Shown here: positions 15,155 to 22,993 of the stretch, in pieces | How the letters are laid out: each line of letters starts with the position of its first letter | Numbering within the stretch: position 1 is the first letter of the stretch | DNA from: Limosilactobacillus pulli | GTDB taxonomy: Bacteria > Bacillota > Bacilli > Lactobacillales > Lactobacillaceae | Direction of reading: 5' to 3' | Assembly: GCF_947381555.1 (NCBI RefSeq) | Contig: NZ_CANCWQ010000019.1 | Location: 1-28,132, forward strand | DNA: 28,132 bases | Program-made: the position numbers and the translations under genes | Notes under the pieces: generated by a model | Told to the model about the DNA's origin: nothing | Databases searched by the model: none | The model's input: the letters and a program-made list of their open reading frames with translations, nothing else

Positions 15155-18124
15155 ATGAGTAGAACGTTACGGAGAACTTTAGTTGGCTTAGCCAGTATTT
15201 TATTAGTGATGAATCTGTGGATGTGGGATGGGCGGCTGCCATTTGTCGGCTATCAGGAAAATAATACCCACATGATGCTTCTGCAGCTGATTCATGTTGT
15301 TTTGATCGTTAGTGAACTTTTGATTTTGATGCTGTTGGGCAAAATGATGGCGAGACTGCGGTTTTCTAAAGTCCGCGTCATCAGCAGCTGGCTGTTGATG
15401 GTAACGGTTGGCATACTGGCAGTCTTGTTAGATCTTTTTTGGAAGAAGAGCTTTCAATTCAGCAGTTTTTTGGATGCCGTGATGCCGATCACGCGCAATG
15501 CCATGCCGTTAGCGACCGCTTTTGTTTTAGGAGGGGTAGCCAGTCGCCGGCTGATTAACCTCAAGCCTAAGCAACGGCTAAGACTGACAGTGGCAATTCT
15601 GTTGATATTTTTAACCACAACGATTTATAATCGCGACCTCTGGGGATTAGGCAGCGGCAATACGATTTTAAGCACGCTGCTGATTTTATCGTTAGGCGTG
15701 CTGACAGCTGACTGGCGGCCGCAGTCAAAGCGCGGGCTGCTCTTGGCTGCTGGTGGTCTGTTGGCTGCAACCAGCGTGATGGCAATGATCATGCCTAAGA
15801 TCTCAATCATGCTGCATAATGACATGTCGACGGCCAGCCGAATCGCCAGTTTAAACAACTTCTGTCTGATCATCGTGGCGCTGCTGCTGAATTTAGCTTT
15901 GAGCATGCCTGGACGCTTGGCTGATGAGTTTGAGGCAGTGGTCAGCGATCGGCATAATGAGGCATATTGGATTACCCTGGGAACGGTGGCGATTGCCCAA
16001 CAGCCGCTGCTTGAACAGCATTTTATCGGTTTGGCGGCTGGACATTTTGAAAACCTGATTGTTAAAATGGGCCTCTTGCTGGCAACCGCGGCTATCGTTA
16101 TCATCGCGGGTGTACTGCTGCGCTGGCTTGGCAAATGGCTGTTTGAACGAACCTGTTTGATGCGGCGCCTGAACAATTGGGTCACGAGTCTGCCAACCAG
16201 TCTTAGTCAATGCTGGCCATGGCTTAAGCAGTGGTGGCAGCGAAACTGGAGCACGGTCTTGTTATGGGGCAGCTGCTATGTTTTGGCACTGGCTTCATTA
16301 TTATTGATGAACAGCAGCTGGCAGCTGGAACCTAATGCAGATGCTTCTTACAATACACTGCTGTACACATTGTTTGTCTGTCATAATATGGTCTTGCTGA
16401 CGATGTTACTGTATGTCTTGATTGCAAAGACAATGCAGGCACTGTTTAATCGTTACTGGGTGGCGCTTGGCACGACAACTGCTTTGGTTGTGATTATGAT
16501 CGTGGCCAACCGAATCAAGATTGCCGCGCGCAATGAACCGATTTTGCCATCTGAGGTCAGAATGGTTCAGGCTTATGGTAGTCTGTTTAAGATGGTCAAG
16601 GGCTGGATCTGGGTCGTGGCCGCAATCGTGGTGCTGCTTTTGATCATAGTTGTTGTTCGACTGGGAAAACGCTATCCGGTTGCCAAAATCAAGCTGCCGT
16701 CCAAAATCGGCTGGCTGGTCGTGACCGTGATGGCATTTGGCAGCAGTCTGTTTTGGAACAATCAAGGATCGGTAATTAATGCCGTTATGACCGGGATGGG
16801 CGATCAGGCAATGTTTTATAATCAATTGACCGGTGCCCGCATTAATGGCCCGTTGATTCAATTTATGAACAATCTGGACGTTAAGGTGATGAATGAGCCC
16901 AGCGGATATTCAAAGGCCAAGATGGCTGCGATCGCCAAGCGCTATCAAAAAGAGGCGCGGCGGATCAATCAAAACCGTAAAAACGATTTGGCCAAGCAAA
17001 ACATTATCTTTAACTTAAGTGAGAGCTTTTCTGATCCGCGTCGCGTTCCCGGCATCAAGCTGGCTCATGATCCGATGCCTAATATTGAGCGACTGAAGAA
17101 AAACAACACCAGTGGCTTGATGATTAGTTCGGGCTATGGTGGTGGGACGGCCAATATGGAATACATGACCTTGACGGGCTTGGCGCTCTGCAATTTTTCG
17201 CCAACCCTGCCAACGCCTTATACCCAGTTAGTGCCGTTTCAGAATCAAGCCTGGTCGATCAACCAGCTGTTTAAAACGTCCGTGGCCATTCATCCATACG
17301 TCGGCGTATTCTACAGTCGGATTGCGGTCTATCAGAAGTTCGGCTTTGATCGGTTCATGTACCTGGGCAGCAAATATTCGATTAAGCATCAGTCTAAAAT
17401 TGGCCGCAGTCAGTATCTTTCGGATGCGACCTCGTATGCCAATACGCTGGATCAGCTAAAGCGCGGTGGCAATGGCCTCTTTGTCAATCTTGTAACGATG
17501 CAGAATCATTTCCCTTATGATCAGCATTATTATGATGGCGCCGGCTATTATCATGCGAGTGCCAAAAATGGGACATCGACTGACCAGGTAGAGCAGTTTG
17601 CAATGGGCGTTCACTATACCGATCAAGCGGTAGCCAAGTTTATCAAGCAGATCGACCAATTGAATAAACCCGTTACGGTAGTCTTTTATGGTGATCATCT
17701 GCCCGGCATCTACCAAAACGACATGGCTAAGGATGGTTTAAAGATGCATGAGACGGACTACTTTATCTATTCCAATCGCGCGGCTAGAAAGCAAGGAGCC
17801 AAAAATCTGACCAAGAGTATCGGCTATGTCGTACCAAATGGCTTTATTGCCATGGTAGCGGCTCAGACCAACTCAAAGGTAACGCCTTATCTGGCATTGT
17901 TAACGGATGTCTGGCAAAAGCTGCCGGCTGCCGCAATGAATACCAGCCAAAGTACTACTAATACCTATAACTCATCGGCTCAGTTTATCAGCCAGCAGGG
18001 AAAAGTCATTGCAAAATCCAAGCTGACTAAAAAGCAGCGACAGCTTTGGCATGATTACCAGTTGGTTCAATACGATCTGACAACGGGTCATCAGTACTTG
18101 CTGAAAAACGGCATGATGAAATAG
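15155..18124 (+). CDS. LTA synthase family protein with an extra N-terminal acyltransferase-3-like membrane domain
   Basis: Membrane protein of 989 residues. From about residue 368 it looks like a complete lipoteichoic acid synthase: five membrane helices (about 368-540), then an extracellular sulfatase-fold domain. That domain has the expected metal and catalytic residues Glu623 (NLSESFSDP), Thr665 (GGGTANMEY), Asp847 and His848 (YGDHLPG). It would transfer glycerol-phosphate from phosphatidylglycerol to a growing chain or glycan. Usual LtaS is about 650 residues. The additional N-terminal 345 residues hold about nine helices. Their spacing and wording (VMPITRNAMPLATAF, ASLNNFCLIIVALLL, YWITLGTVAIAQQPLL, LLRWLGKWLFE) resemble the acyltransferase-3 (OafA/WcaF) membrane fold, but the first helix lacks the family's conserved histidine. 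The start ATG has only a weak site (GGGTG). Synthase family is sure; the N-terminal resemblance is my inference. Confidence 0.87.
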   Translation: MSRTLRRTLVGLASILLVMNLWMWDGRLPFVGYQENNTHMMLLQLIHVVLIVSELLILMLLGKMMARLRFSKVRVISSWLLMVTVGILAVLLDLFWKKSFQFSSFLDAVMPITRNAMPLATAFVLGGVASRRLINLKPKQRLRLTVAILLIFLTTTIYNRDLWGLGSGNTILSTLLILSLGVLTADWRPQSKRGLLLAAGGLLAATSVMAMIMPKISIMLHNDMSTASRIASLNNFCLIIVALLLNLALSMPGRLADEFEAVVSDRHNEAYWITLGTVAIAQQPLLEQHFIGLAAGHFENLIVKMGLLLATAAIVIIAGVLLRWLGKWLFERTCLMRRLNNWVTSLPTSLSQCWPWLKQWWQRNWSTVLLWGSCYVLALASLLLMNSSWQLEPNADASYNTLLYTLFVCHNMVLLTMLLYVLIAKTMQALFNRYWVALGTTTALVVIMIVANRIKIAARNEPILPSEVRMVQAYGSLFKMVKGWIWVVAAIVVLLLIIVVVRLGKRYPVAKIKLPSKIGWLVVTVMAFGSSLFWNNQGSVINAVMTGMGDQAMFYNQLTGARINGPLIQFMNNLDVKVMNEPSGYSKAKMAAIAKRYQKEARRINQNRKNDLAKQNIIFNLSESFSDPRRVPGIKLAHDPMPNIERLKKNNTSGLMISSGYGGGTANMEYMTLTGLALCNFSPTLPTPYTQLVPFQNQAWSINQLFKTSVAIHPYVGVFYSRIAVYQKFGFDRFMYLGSKYSIKHQSKIGRSQYLSDATSYANTLDQLKRGGNGLFVNLVTMQNHFPYDQHYYDGAGYYHASAKNGTSTDQVEQFAMGVHYTDQAVAKFIKQIDQLNKPVTVVFYGDHLPGIYQNDMAKDGLKMHETDYFIYSNRAARKQGAKNLTKSIGYVVPNGFIAMVAAQTNSKVTPYLALLTDVWQKLPAAAMNTSQSTTNTYNSSAQFISQQGKVIAKSKLTKKQRQLWHDYQLVQYDLTTGHQYLLKNGMMK

Positions 18125-18152
18125 TTAGCCAATGCTCCGGCAACTGATGAAC

Positions 18153-18185
18153 GCACGCTCCTCAATCACGAGGGGCGTTTTTATT
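18153..18185 (+). terminator. Terminator after the LTA-synthase-family gene
   Basis: CGCTCCTC pairs with GAGGGGCG around a six-base loop and is followed by TTTTTATTT. Confidence 0.8.
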
Positions 18186-18188
18186 TCG

Positions 18189-18197
18189 TGATATAAT
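18189..18197 (+). promoter_or_regulatory. Extended -10 promoter of the YihY-family gene
   Basis: TGA-TATAAT is a consensus extended -10 element about 80 bases before the start codon. It directly follows the preceding terminator; no -35 is seen. Confidence 0.5.
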
Positions 18198-18278
18198 GTT
18201 TTCTGATATTGCATTGCCGCACCGCGTTGCTAATCTAATAAAATTAAAAACATTATTTCTGGACAAGGCAGGTTAACC

Positions 18279-19232
18279 ATGGACAAAAAGCCGAATAAAA
18301 TAAAAAATTTCGTGCTGCTTTTTATCAAGCACTTCACCATGGCACAGGTTTCAGCGTCAGCGGCAGTCCTGGCCTACTATACGCTGCTGTCGGTTTTTCC
18401 GGCAATCATCGTGGTCGGAAACCTGCTGCCAATGATGGGGCTGAATGCCAAAACCGTTTTGGACTATCTGCAGACGGCGATTCCGGAATCAGTATATGAC
18501 TTTTTAAGGCCAATCATCTACGACTTCTTGCAGCATGGGAATGGCGGGACGCTGACTCTGGGTGCGATTGTGGCGTTATGGTCTACTAGTTTGGGAATCG
18601 CGGCCTTTCAGCGCAGCGTCAATCATGCCTATGGAATCGCGGAAAACCAAAATCCGATCATCAATCGCGCAGTCTCATTTCTTTGGATGCTGGTTATCTT
18701 ATTGATCGTGACGACGCTGGTGATTTTATACGGGCTTGGCGAACAGACGCTGAACAGCCTGCAGCCGATCCTGGGTTTCAGTAGCAAATATGTTATGTTT
18801 TTTAGATCAATCAAGTGGCCAGTTACGTTCTGGGCGCTGTTCGTGCTCTTAACGCTGCTGTACTACTTTGTCCCAAATGCTTTGGTCAAGCTGCGCTACG
18901 TGATTCCAGGCGCTTTAATTGCGGATCTTTTGTGGATGGGACTTTCACGCGTCTTTTCTTATTACACGATGATCTTTGCTCATAACATAACGTCTTATAA
19001 AACAATTGGAGCGTTTATCGTGCTGATGATCTGGCTGGATCTGTCCGGCATGGTGATCATGATTGGCGCTACCATTAATGCTACGCTCCAGGATGCCCAT
19101 GATGGCGAGATCAAAGAAAAAAAGCACTTATGGCAGTATGTACGCAAGATGAGGCATCGTGAATTCAACGATCGCTACCAATATGGTCAGCATCAGCTAG
19201 GATCTCCAAAAGATTCCGACAATCAAAAATAG
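18279..19232 (+). CDS. YihY/virulence factor BrkB family membrane protein
   Basis: Integral membrane protein of 317 residues with six predicted helices. The N-terminal signature AAVLAYYTLLSVFPAIIVVGNLLPM is typical of the YihY/BrkB family (once wrongly called ribonuclease BN). It is followed by LWSTSLGIAAFQRSVNHAYGI, the W-S-x-x-x-G-x-x-A-x-x-x-x-x-N-x-x-Y/W pattern, and IPGALIADLLWMGLSRVFSYY near the C terminus. A charged cytoplasmic tail ends the protein. The ATG has AAGGCAGG upstream. RecX is encoded 50 bases downstream, possibly on the same transcript. No molecular activity is established for the family. Confidence 0.9.
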   Translation: MDKKPNKIKNFVLLFIKHFTMAQVSASAAVLAYYTLLSVFPAIIVVGNLLPMMGLNAKTVLDYLQTAIPESVYDFLRPIIYDFLQHGNGGTLTLGAIVALWSTSLGIAAFQRSVNHAYGIAENQNPIINRAVSFLWMLVILLIVTTLVILYGLGEQTLNSLQPILGFSSKYVMFFRSIKWPVTFWALFVLLTLLYYFVPNALVKLRYVIPGALIADLLWMGLSRVFSYYTMIFAHNITSYKTIGAFIVLMIWLDLSGMVIMIGATINATLQDAHDGEIKEKKHLWQYVRKMRHREFNDRYQYGQHQLGSPKDSDNQK

Positions 19233-19282
19233 TAACAAGATCTACTGTACTGAAGATATTATGCAAGGGAGTTTTTTAAGAA

Positions 19283-20083
19283 ATGGAGAAAATTTCAAAA
19301 ATTGAAGCGCAAAAACGTCCTGGTCGCTATAATATTTATCTTGATGGCAAATATGCTTTTTCCGTAGCCGAAAGCGTCTTGATCAAGTATCGGTTGATGA
19401 AGGGCATGGAGCTTGATCAATCACAGCTCAAGGCGATGACCAATGATGATGAGATTGCCAAGGCCTATAATAAGATGCTGGACTATCTGTCACATCAGCT
19501 GCGTACCGAACATGATGTTTATGAAAAGCTGCGCCAGCTCAAAACACCAGAAGAATATATTGAGCCAGTAATGCAAAAACTACGGGGACTGCATTTGTTG
19601 GATGATCATGAATACGCGGCTAGCTACGTGCGTACGGTGATGAATACGGAATTAAAGGGCCCACAAGTGATTCGCCAAAAGCTTAGGCAAAAGCAGATCG
19701 GCGAACTAGACATCGACAATGCACTGGCCCAGTTTACGTCGGCCTTACAGCAGGAAAATGCGACGAAACTGGCCAAAAAACTGTTCAAGCGCTACGCCAA
19801 GCTGCCAACGCGCCGTCAAGAAGAAAAGGTGCGCCAGGGGCTGATCACTAACGGTTATGCAGCGGGTTTGTTCAGTGAGATTAAGGACAGCGTAATGCCA
19901 CAGCCGGATGAAGAACAGCAAGATGAGCTGCTGGCCAAAGAGGCTGCTAAGGCTTGGCGCCGCTATGAAAAACGGGCCACAACCGACTACGAGCGCCGGA
20001 TCAAGGTCAAGCAGGCCCTGTATCGCAAGGGCTTTGATTTAGATGAGGCCGAGCACTGGTTAAATGAGCATACAAACGCATGA
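19283..20083 (+). CDS. recX: Recombination regulator RecX
   Basis: RecX binds RecA filaments and limits RecA activity in the cytoplasm. The 266 residues are all-helical and rich in Lys, Glu and Gln. They contain three-helix repeats starting at KMLDYLSHQLRTEHDVYEKL, then LRGLHLLDDHEYAASYVR and KGPQVIRQKLRQKQI. The last repeat is YERRIKVKQALYRKGFDLDEAEHWL. The N-terminal strand region KISKIEAQKRPGRYNIYLDGKYAFSV is usual for Firmicutes RecX, which has this extra part and a length near 260-270. The ATG start has an AAGGGAG site about eleven bases upstream. No recA is in the window, so the pairing is not local. Confidence 0.93.
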   Translation: MEKISKIEAQKRPGRYNIYLDGKYAFSVAESVLIKYRLMKGMELDQSQLKAMTNDDEIAKAYNKMLDYLSHQLRTEHDVYEKLRQLKTPEEYIEPVMQKLRGLHLLDDHEYAASYVRTVMNTELKGPQVIRQKLRQKQIGELDIDNALAQFTSALQQENATKLAKKLFKRYAKLPTRRQEEKVRQGLITNGYAAGLFSEIKDSVMPQPDEEQQDELLAKEAAKAWRRYEKRATTDYERRIKVKQALYRKGFDLDEAEHWLNEHTNA

Positions 20084-20107
20084 GTGTGGCAGTGGTTGTA
20101 AAATGTC

Positions 20108-20136
20108 TTTTTAAATTCATAATTTACTGGTATTAT
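20108..20136 (+). promoter_or_regulatory. Probable promoter of the two-gene glycan unit
   Basis: TTTTTA (20108-20113) and the extended -10 TGG-TATTAT (20128-20136) are separated by 17 bases (20114-20130). It precedes the sugar transferase gene. Confidence 0.4.
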
Positions 20137-20162
20137 GTAGAAAGTATTGTTTTGAAAAGGAA

Positions 20163-20885
20163 TTGCTTTCAAAAATATTAACTAGAGTTTCAAGTGATCT
20201 TATGCAAAATCAAATTGAAGAAACAGAGTCAACGGAAATTATGGAAAATAGTCAAATAAAAAAACAATCACTGACCTATCTTTTCTTTAAGCGGCTGACT
20301 GACATCATTTTGTCACTGCTCGCTTTGATTTGTTTTAGTCCAGTGTTTTTAGGTGTCTGGATTGCCAACCGGTTCGGTGACAACAAGGGACCATTGTTCT
20401 TTAAGCAAACGCGGATCGGCAAGAATGGCAAGCCGTTTAAGATGTACAAGTTCCGCTCAATGATCGTCAATGCCGATGAGCTTTTGCACTCTAATATTGA
20501 GCTTTATGAAAAGTACGTTGAAAACAACTATAAGCTAGAGCCTGACGAAGACCCTCGGATTACCAAGCTGGGACGTTGGCTAAGAAGAACCTCAATTGAC
20601 GAGATTCCACAATTCATCAATATTTTAAAAGGCGACATGAGCATCGTGGGACCACGGCCAGTCGTTAAAGAAGAATTGAAGGAATACGGCGATCGCGTGG
20701 ATAAGTTTCTCTCGGTCAAACCTGGTGCCATGGGATTATGGCAGGCTAGTGGCCGCAGCAACATCGGCTATCCAGAACGCTGTGATTTAGAGTTGAGCTA
20801 TGTTGATAAGGCATCATATTGGTATGATGTGAGAATCATGTTTAAGAATATTATCAGCATCTTTAAAAATACAGGTGCTTACTGA
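20163..20885 (+). CDS. Initiating sugar-1-phosphate transferase (monotopic phosphoglycosyltransferase, WbaP/EpsE type)
   Basis: Transfers a sugar-1-phosphate from a nucleotide sugar to undecaprenyl phosphate, the first committed step of an exopolysaccharide or wall glycan. The protein has up to 240 residues: a short N terminus, one hydrophobic segment (about residues 42-66), then the catalytic domain with FFKQTRIGKNGKPFKMYKFRSM. LRRTSIDEIPQFINILKGDMSIVGPRP carries the Asp-Glu catalytic pair, and KPGAMGLWQASGRS follows. The start is uncertain. TTG 20163 is only two bases from the AAAAGG site, while ATG 20202 has a weak AAGTGAT site, so the true protein may be 13 residues shorter. It is followed 17 bases later by the DUF4422 gene. 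No repeat-unit polymerase, flippase or chain-length genes are nearby. Confidence 0.9.
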   Translation: MLSKILTRVSSDLMQNQIEETESTEIMENSQIKKQSLTYLFFKRLTDIILSLLALICFSPVFLGVWIANRFGDNKGPLFFKQTRIGKNGKPFKMYKFRSMIVNADELLHSNIELYEKYVENNYKLEPDEDPRITKLGRWLRRTSIDEIPQFINILKGDMSIVGPRPVVKEELKEYGDRVDKFLSVKPGAMGLWQASGRSNIGYPERCDLELSYVDKASYWYDVRIMFKNIISIFKNTGAY

Positions 20886-20902
20886 GTCGGAGGGAAAGAT
20901 TA

Positions 20903-21673
20903 GTGAACATTAAAGTCTTAGTAGCGGTGCACAAAAACTATGCGATGCCAAGTGATCCAATGTATCTGCCGGTGTTTGTCGGCAAGGATCTGCATCCAGA
21001 CGTTAACGATACTTTCCAAGGCGACAATACTGGCGACAACATCTCTAAGAAGAACGCGCACTACAACGAACTGACCGCGCTTTACTGGGGTTGGAAGAAC
21101 CTGCCGGATGTTGATGCATTGGGCTTGGTTCACTATCGTCGCTACTTCTCTTTGCATCATGACAAGGATTTAAGCCAGGTCTTGAGTACGGCTGAAGCAG
21201 AGAATCTGTTAAAGGATTATGACGTCATTTTGCCAAAGCAGCGCAACTACTTTATTGAAACCAATGAATCGCATTATCTGCACGTTCATGAGCATGAGCC
21301 ACTGGAGGTAACACGTGAGGTAATCAACAAGAAGTACCCCGCCTATGCCAACTCGTTTGAGACCGTAATGAAGCGGACCAAGGCACACTACTTTAATATG
21401 ATGATCATGAAAAAGCAGCCATTGGATGAATACTGTACCTGGCTATTTGACGTGCTGGGCGAAGTTGAAAAGCGAATCGACTATTCCAACTACTCGCCAT
21501 ATGAACAGCGCGTTTTTGGCTTCTTGAGTGAATTGCTTTTAGATACTTGGCTGGGCTGCCATCCAGAATATAAGACGGTTGACGTCAACTATGTCTTTAT
21601 GGAAAAGCAAAACTGGCTGGTAAAGGGTGGCAAGTTCTTGAAGCGTAAAATTATGGGACATGGTGAACACTAA
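20903..21673 (+). CDS. DUF4422 domain glycosyltransferase-like protein
   Basis: Soluble protein of 256 residues covering one DUF4422 domain, which occurs in capsule and exopolysaccharide clusters and is believed to be a glycosyltransferase. Typical patterns are the N-terminal strand IKVLVAVHKNYAMP, the DNISKKNAHYNELTALYWGWKN block and GLVHYRRYFSL. YDVILPKQRNYF, HYFNMMIMKK and the C-terminal YEQRVFGFLSELLLDTWL follow. The start is GTG 20903 with GGAGGG upstream. It is 17 bases behind the phosphoglycosyltransferase gene and ends at a strong terminator, so the two form a unit. It would plausibly add the second sugar to the lipid-linked primer; the donor and linkage are unknown. Confidence 0.88.
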   Translation: MNIKVLVAVHKNYAMPSDPMYLPVFVGKDLHPDVNDTFQGDNTGDNISKKNAHYNELTALYWGWKNLPDVDALGLVHYRRYFSLHHDKDLSQVLSTAEAENLLKDYDVILPKQRNYFIETNESHYLHVHEHEPLEVTREVINKKYPAYANSFETVMKRTKAHYFNMMIMKKQPLDEYCTWLFDVLGEVEKRIDYSNYSPYEQRVFGFLSELLLDTWLGCHPEYKTVDVNYVFMEKQNWLVKGGKFLKRKIMGHGEH

Positions 21674-21684
21674 TACTTTAATGT

Positions 21685-21721
21685 AGACTTTTGCTAAACC
21701 TATTGCAAAAGTCTTTTTTTG
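21685..21721 (+). terminator. Terminator of the glycan unit
   Basis: AGACTTTTGC pairs perfectly with GCAAAAGTCT around a ten-base loop and is followed by seven T residues. Confidence 0.9.
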
Positions 21722-21831
21722 TAATAAAAGTAATATTGGGATTTATTTTTTCGTAAAGCGTTTCCATCGCTTTAGATTAGCCGATAGATAAATACTTATT
21801 TTTGAAATTAATAACAATAAATTTTAAACTG

Positions 21832-21870
21832 TGTTATAATAATGTTACAAGGATGTTACATAGATGATAT
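21832..21870 (+). promoter_or_regulatory. Phased array of WalR-like half-sites over a -10 box
   Basis: Four half-sites are spaced exactly 11 bases apart: TGTTAT (21832), TGTTAC (21843), TGTTAC (21854) and TGATAT (21865), each separated by five bases. The known WalR (YycF/VicR) consensus is TGTWAH-N5-TGTWAH, and the first three fit it exactly. The first overlaps TATAAT (21835-21840), which with TG at 21832-21833 makes an extended -10 box. A regulator bound here would cover the promoter, as at WalR-repressed genes in Bacillus. Confidence 0.65.
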
Positions 21871-21948
21871 TTAAGTAACAAGCCTAATTTAGTTAATAAG
21901 CAAAAAACTTCAGGGCAGAATTCAAATAAAAGTAAGGGGGATAAGCTT

Positions 21949-22758
21949 ATGAAGAAGAACATGAACATCTTGCTTAGCAGCTTGGTAATTGCAGGTTTGT
22001 TGGCTGGTTGTGGGGCTAAGACAACGACCACGTCTACTAAGAGCAGTGCTGACAGCGCACGGACTGAACAAAGTACTTCTCATAAGCACAAGGCCTCTGC
22101 TAAAGCTGCTGCCAGTGAAACTTTAACCGCAGCTTCAAGCAGTGTAGCATCTGCCAGCCAGGCTTCAAGCTCTGCTAATACATTAAAGGTCGGCAGTGCA
22201 ATGGTTACCTTGCCTGAAACGCAATCTTCAAAGGTAGCTGCAAGTTCTCAAGCAGCAGTAGCACCAGTCACTGAAACTGCTCAAACAGCTCAAGTTGCTG
22301 GTTCGGTTGCGACTACCCAGCAACCAGCAATTGCTCAAAACAGTGAAGCACAAGCTGCTCAGCTAAACGAAGATCAAATGACTGATCAGCAAAAGGCTGG
22401 TTTGTTGGCATGGTACACGAGCCACTATGTAACCAACGAAGTAGCTCCTCAGGCAAATCGTCCACTGGTTGTAACTGCAATGAACGAAAGCTCTGTTTTG
22501 GCACCTTTGCCAAATGGTACCAACAATACCTACTACCAAATCTACGGAGCAAAGCCTGACGAAAGTGAATGGGTAAACTACTACGCTCAAGGTAAGGACG
22601 TAGATGGTTCGCCAATTGCTAGCACGGTTTACATCTACAACGACCAGCAGTGGAACCCTTACCAAGTTTCTGACATGGTTAACACGGCTAACCAAAATAA
22701 TGGTGCTGACTACGTAAATCAAGTAGCCAACAACGTTCAAATGTATGATGAACGTTAA
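21949..22758 (+). CDS. Putative lipoprotein of unknown function with a Ser/Ala/Thr-rich linker
   Basis: Exported protein of 269 residues. The signal peptide ends in the lipobox LLAGC with Cys21 as the lipidated residue. Residues 22-140 form a low-complexity linker of Ser, Ala, Thr, Gln and Val that would span the cell wall. The C-terminal domain (about 140-269) has ordinary composition rich in aromatic residues (GLLAWYTSHYV, NNTYYQIYGAKPDESEWVNYYAQ, YIYNDQQWNPY), and I recognise no family in it. A strong site (AAGGGGG) precedes the ATG. Upstream lies the WalR-like array, and downstream a terminator and the M23 endopeptidase gene. The context suggests a role at the wall, perhaps modulating wall hydrolases, but this is inference. 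Confidence 0.8.
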   Translation: MKKNMNILLSSLVIAGLLAGCGAKTTTTSTKSSADSARTEQSTSHKHKASAKAAASETLTAASSSVASASQASSSANTLKVGSAMVTLPETQSSKVAASSQAAVAPVTETAQTAQVAGSVATTQQPAIAQNSEAQAAQLNEDQMTDQQKAGLLAWYTSHYVTNEVAPQANRPLVVTAMNESSVLAPLPNGTNNTYYQIYGAKPDESEWVNYYAQGKDVDGSPIASTVYIYNDQQWNPYQVSDMVNTANQNNGADYVNQVANNVQMYDER

Positions 22759-22787
22759 CATATAGTTGCAATATTAAAAAAATTATT

Positions 22788-22832
22788 AAAAGCGCTGATC
22801 TTACCTAAGTATAGGATGATTAGCGCTTTTTA
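22788..22832 (+). terminator. Terminator of the lipoprotein gene
   Basis: AAAAGCGCTGATC pairs with GATTAGCGCTTTT (one G-T pair) around an 17-base loop and is followed by TTAAT. Confidence 0.85.
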
Positions 22833-22844
22833 ATGTTGTTAAAA

Positions 22845-22872
22845 TGTAACTGAAATATGACATTTATGTATC
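22845..22872 (+). promoter_or_regulatory. Three WalR-like half-sites upstream of the M23 gene promoter
   Basis: TGTAAC (22845), TATGAC (22856) and TGTATC (22867) recur every 11 bases with five-base gaps. The first fits the WalR half-site TGTWAH exactly, the third in five of six positions and the middle one in four. They end 15 bases before the -35 box, a position suited to activation. Confidence 0.45.
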
Positions 22873-22887
22873 ATATTATCATTCGCG

Positions 22888-22916
22888 TTGATTGAAAAGG
22901 TCAGCAATGATAAACT
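22888..22916 (+). promoter_or_regulatory. Promoter of the M23 endopeptidase gene
   Basis: TTGATT (22888-22893) and TAAACT (22911-22916) are 17 bases apart, and the -10 is extended by TGA. A GAGGAG ribosome site follows at about 22985, before the ATG at 22994. Confidence 0.55.
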
Positions 22917-22993
22917 TTTAAATAGTTTTAAGAATCAAGAAATTAACTTAAAAAATAAATCTAAAAAACCGAGTAATTAGTAGCGAGGAGAAA

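Noticed and set aside
15625..16861. Several minus-strand frames opposite the LTA-synthase-family gene
   Set aside because: They are shadows of a continuous plus-strand gene and show unlikely compositions with no initiation signals.
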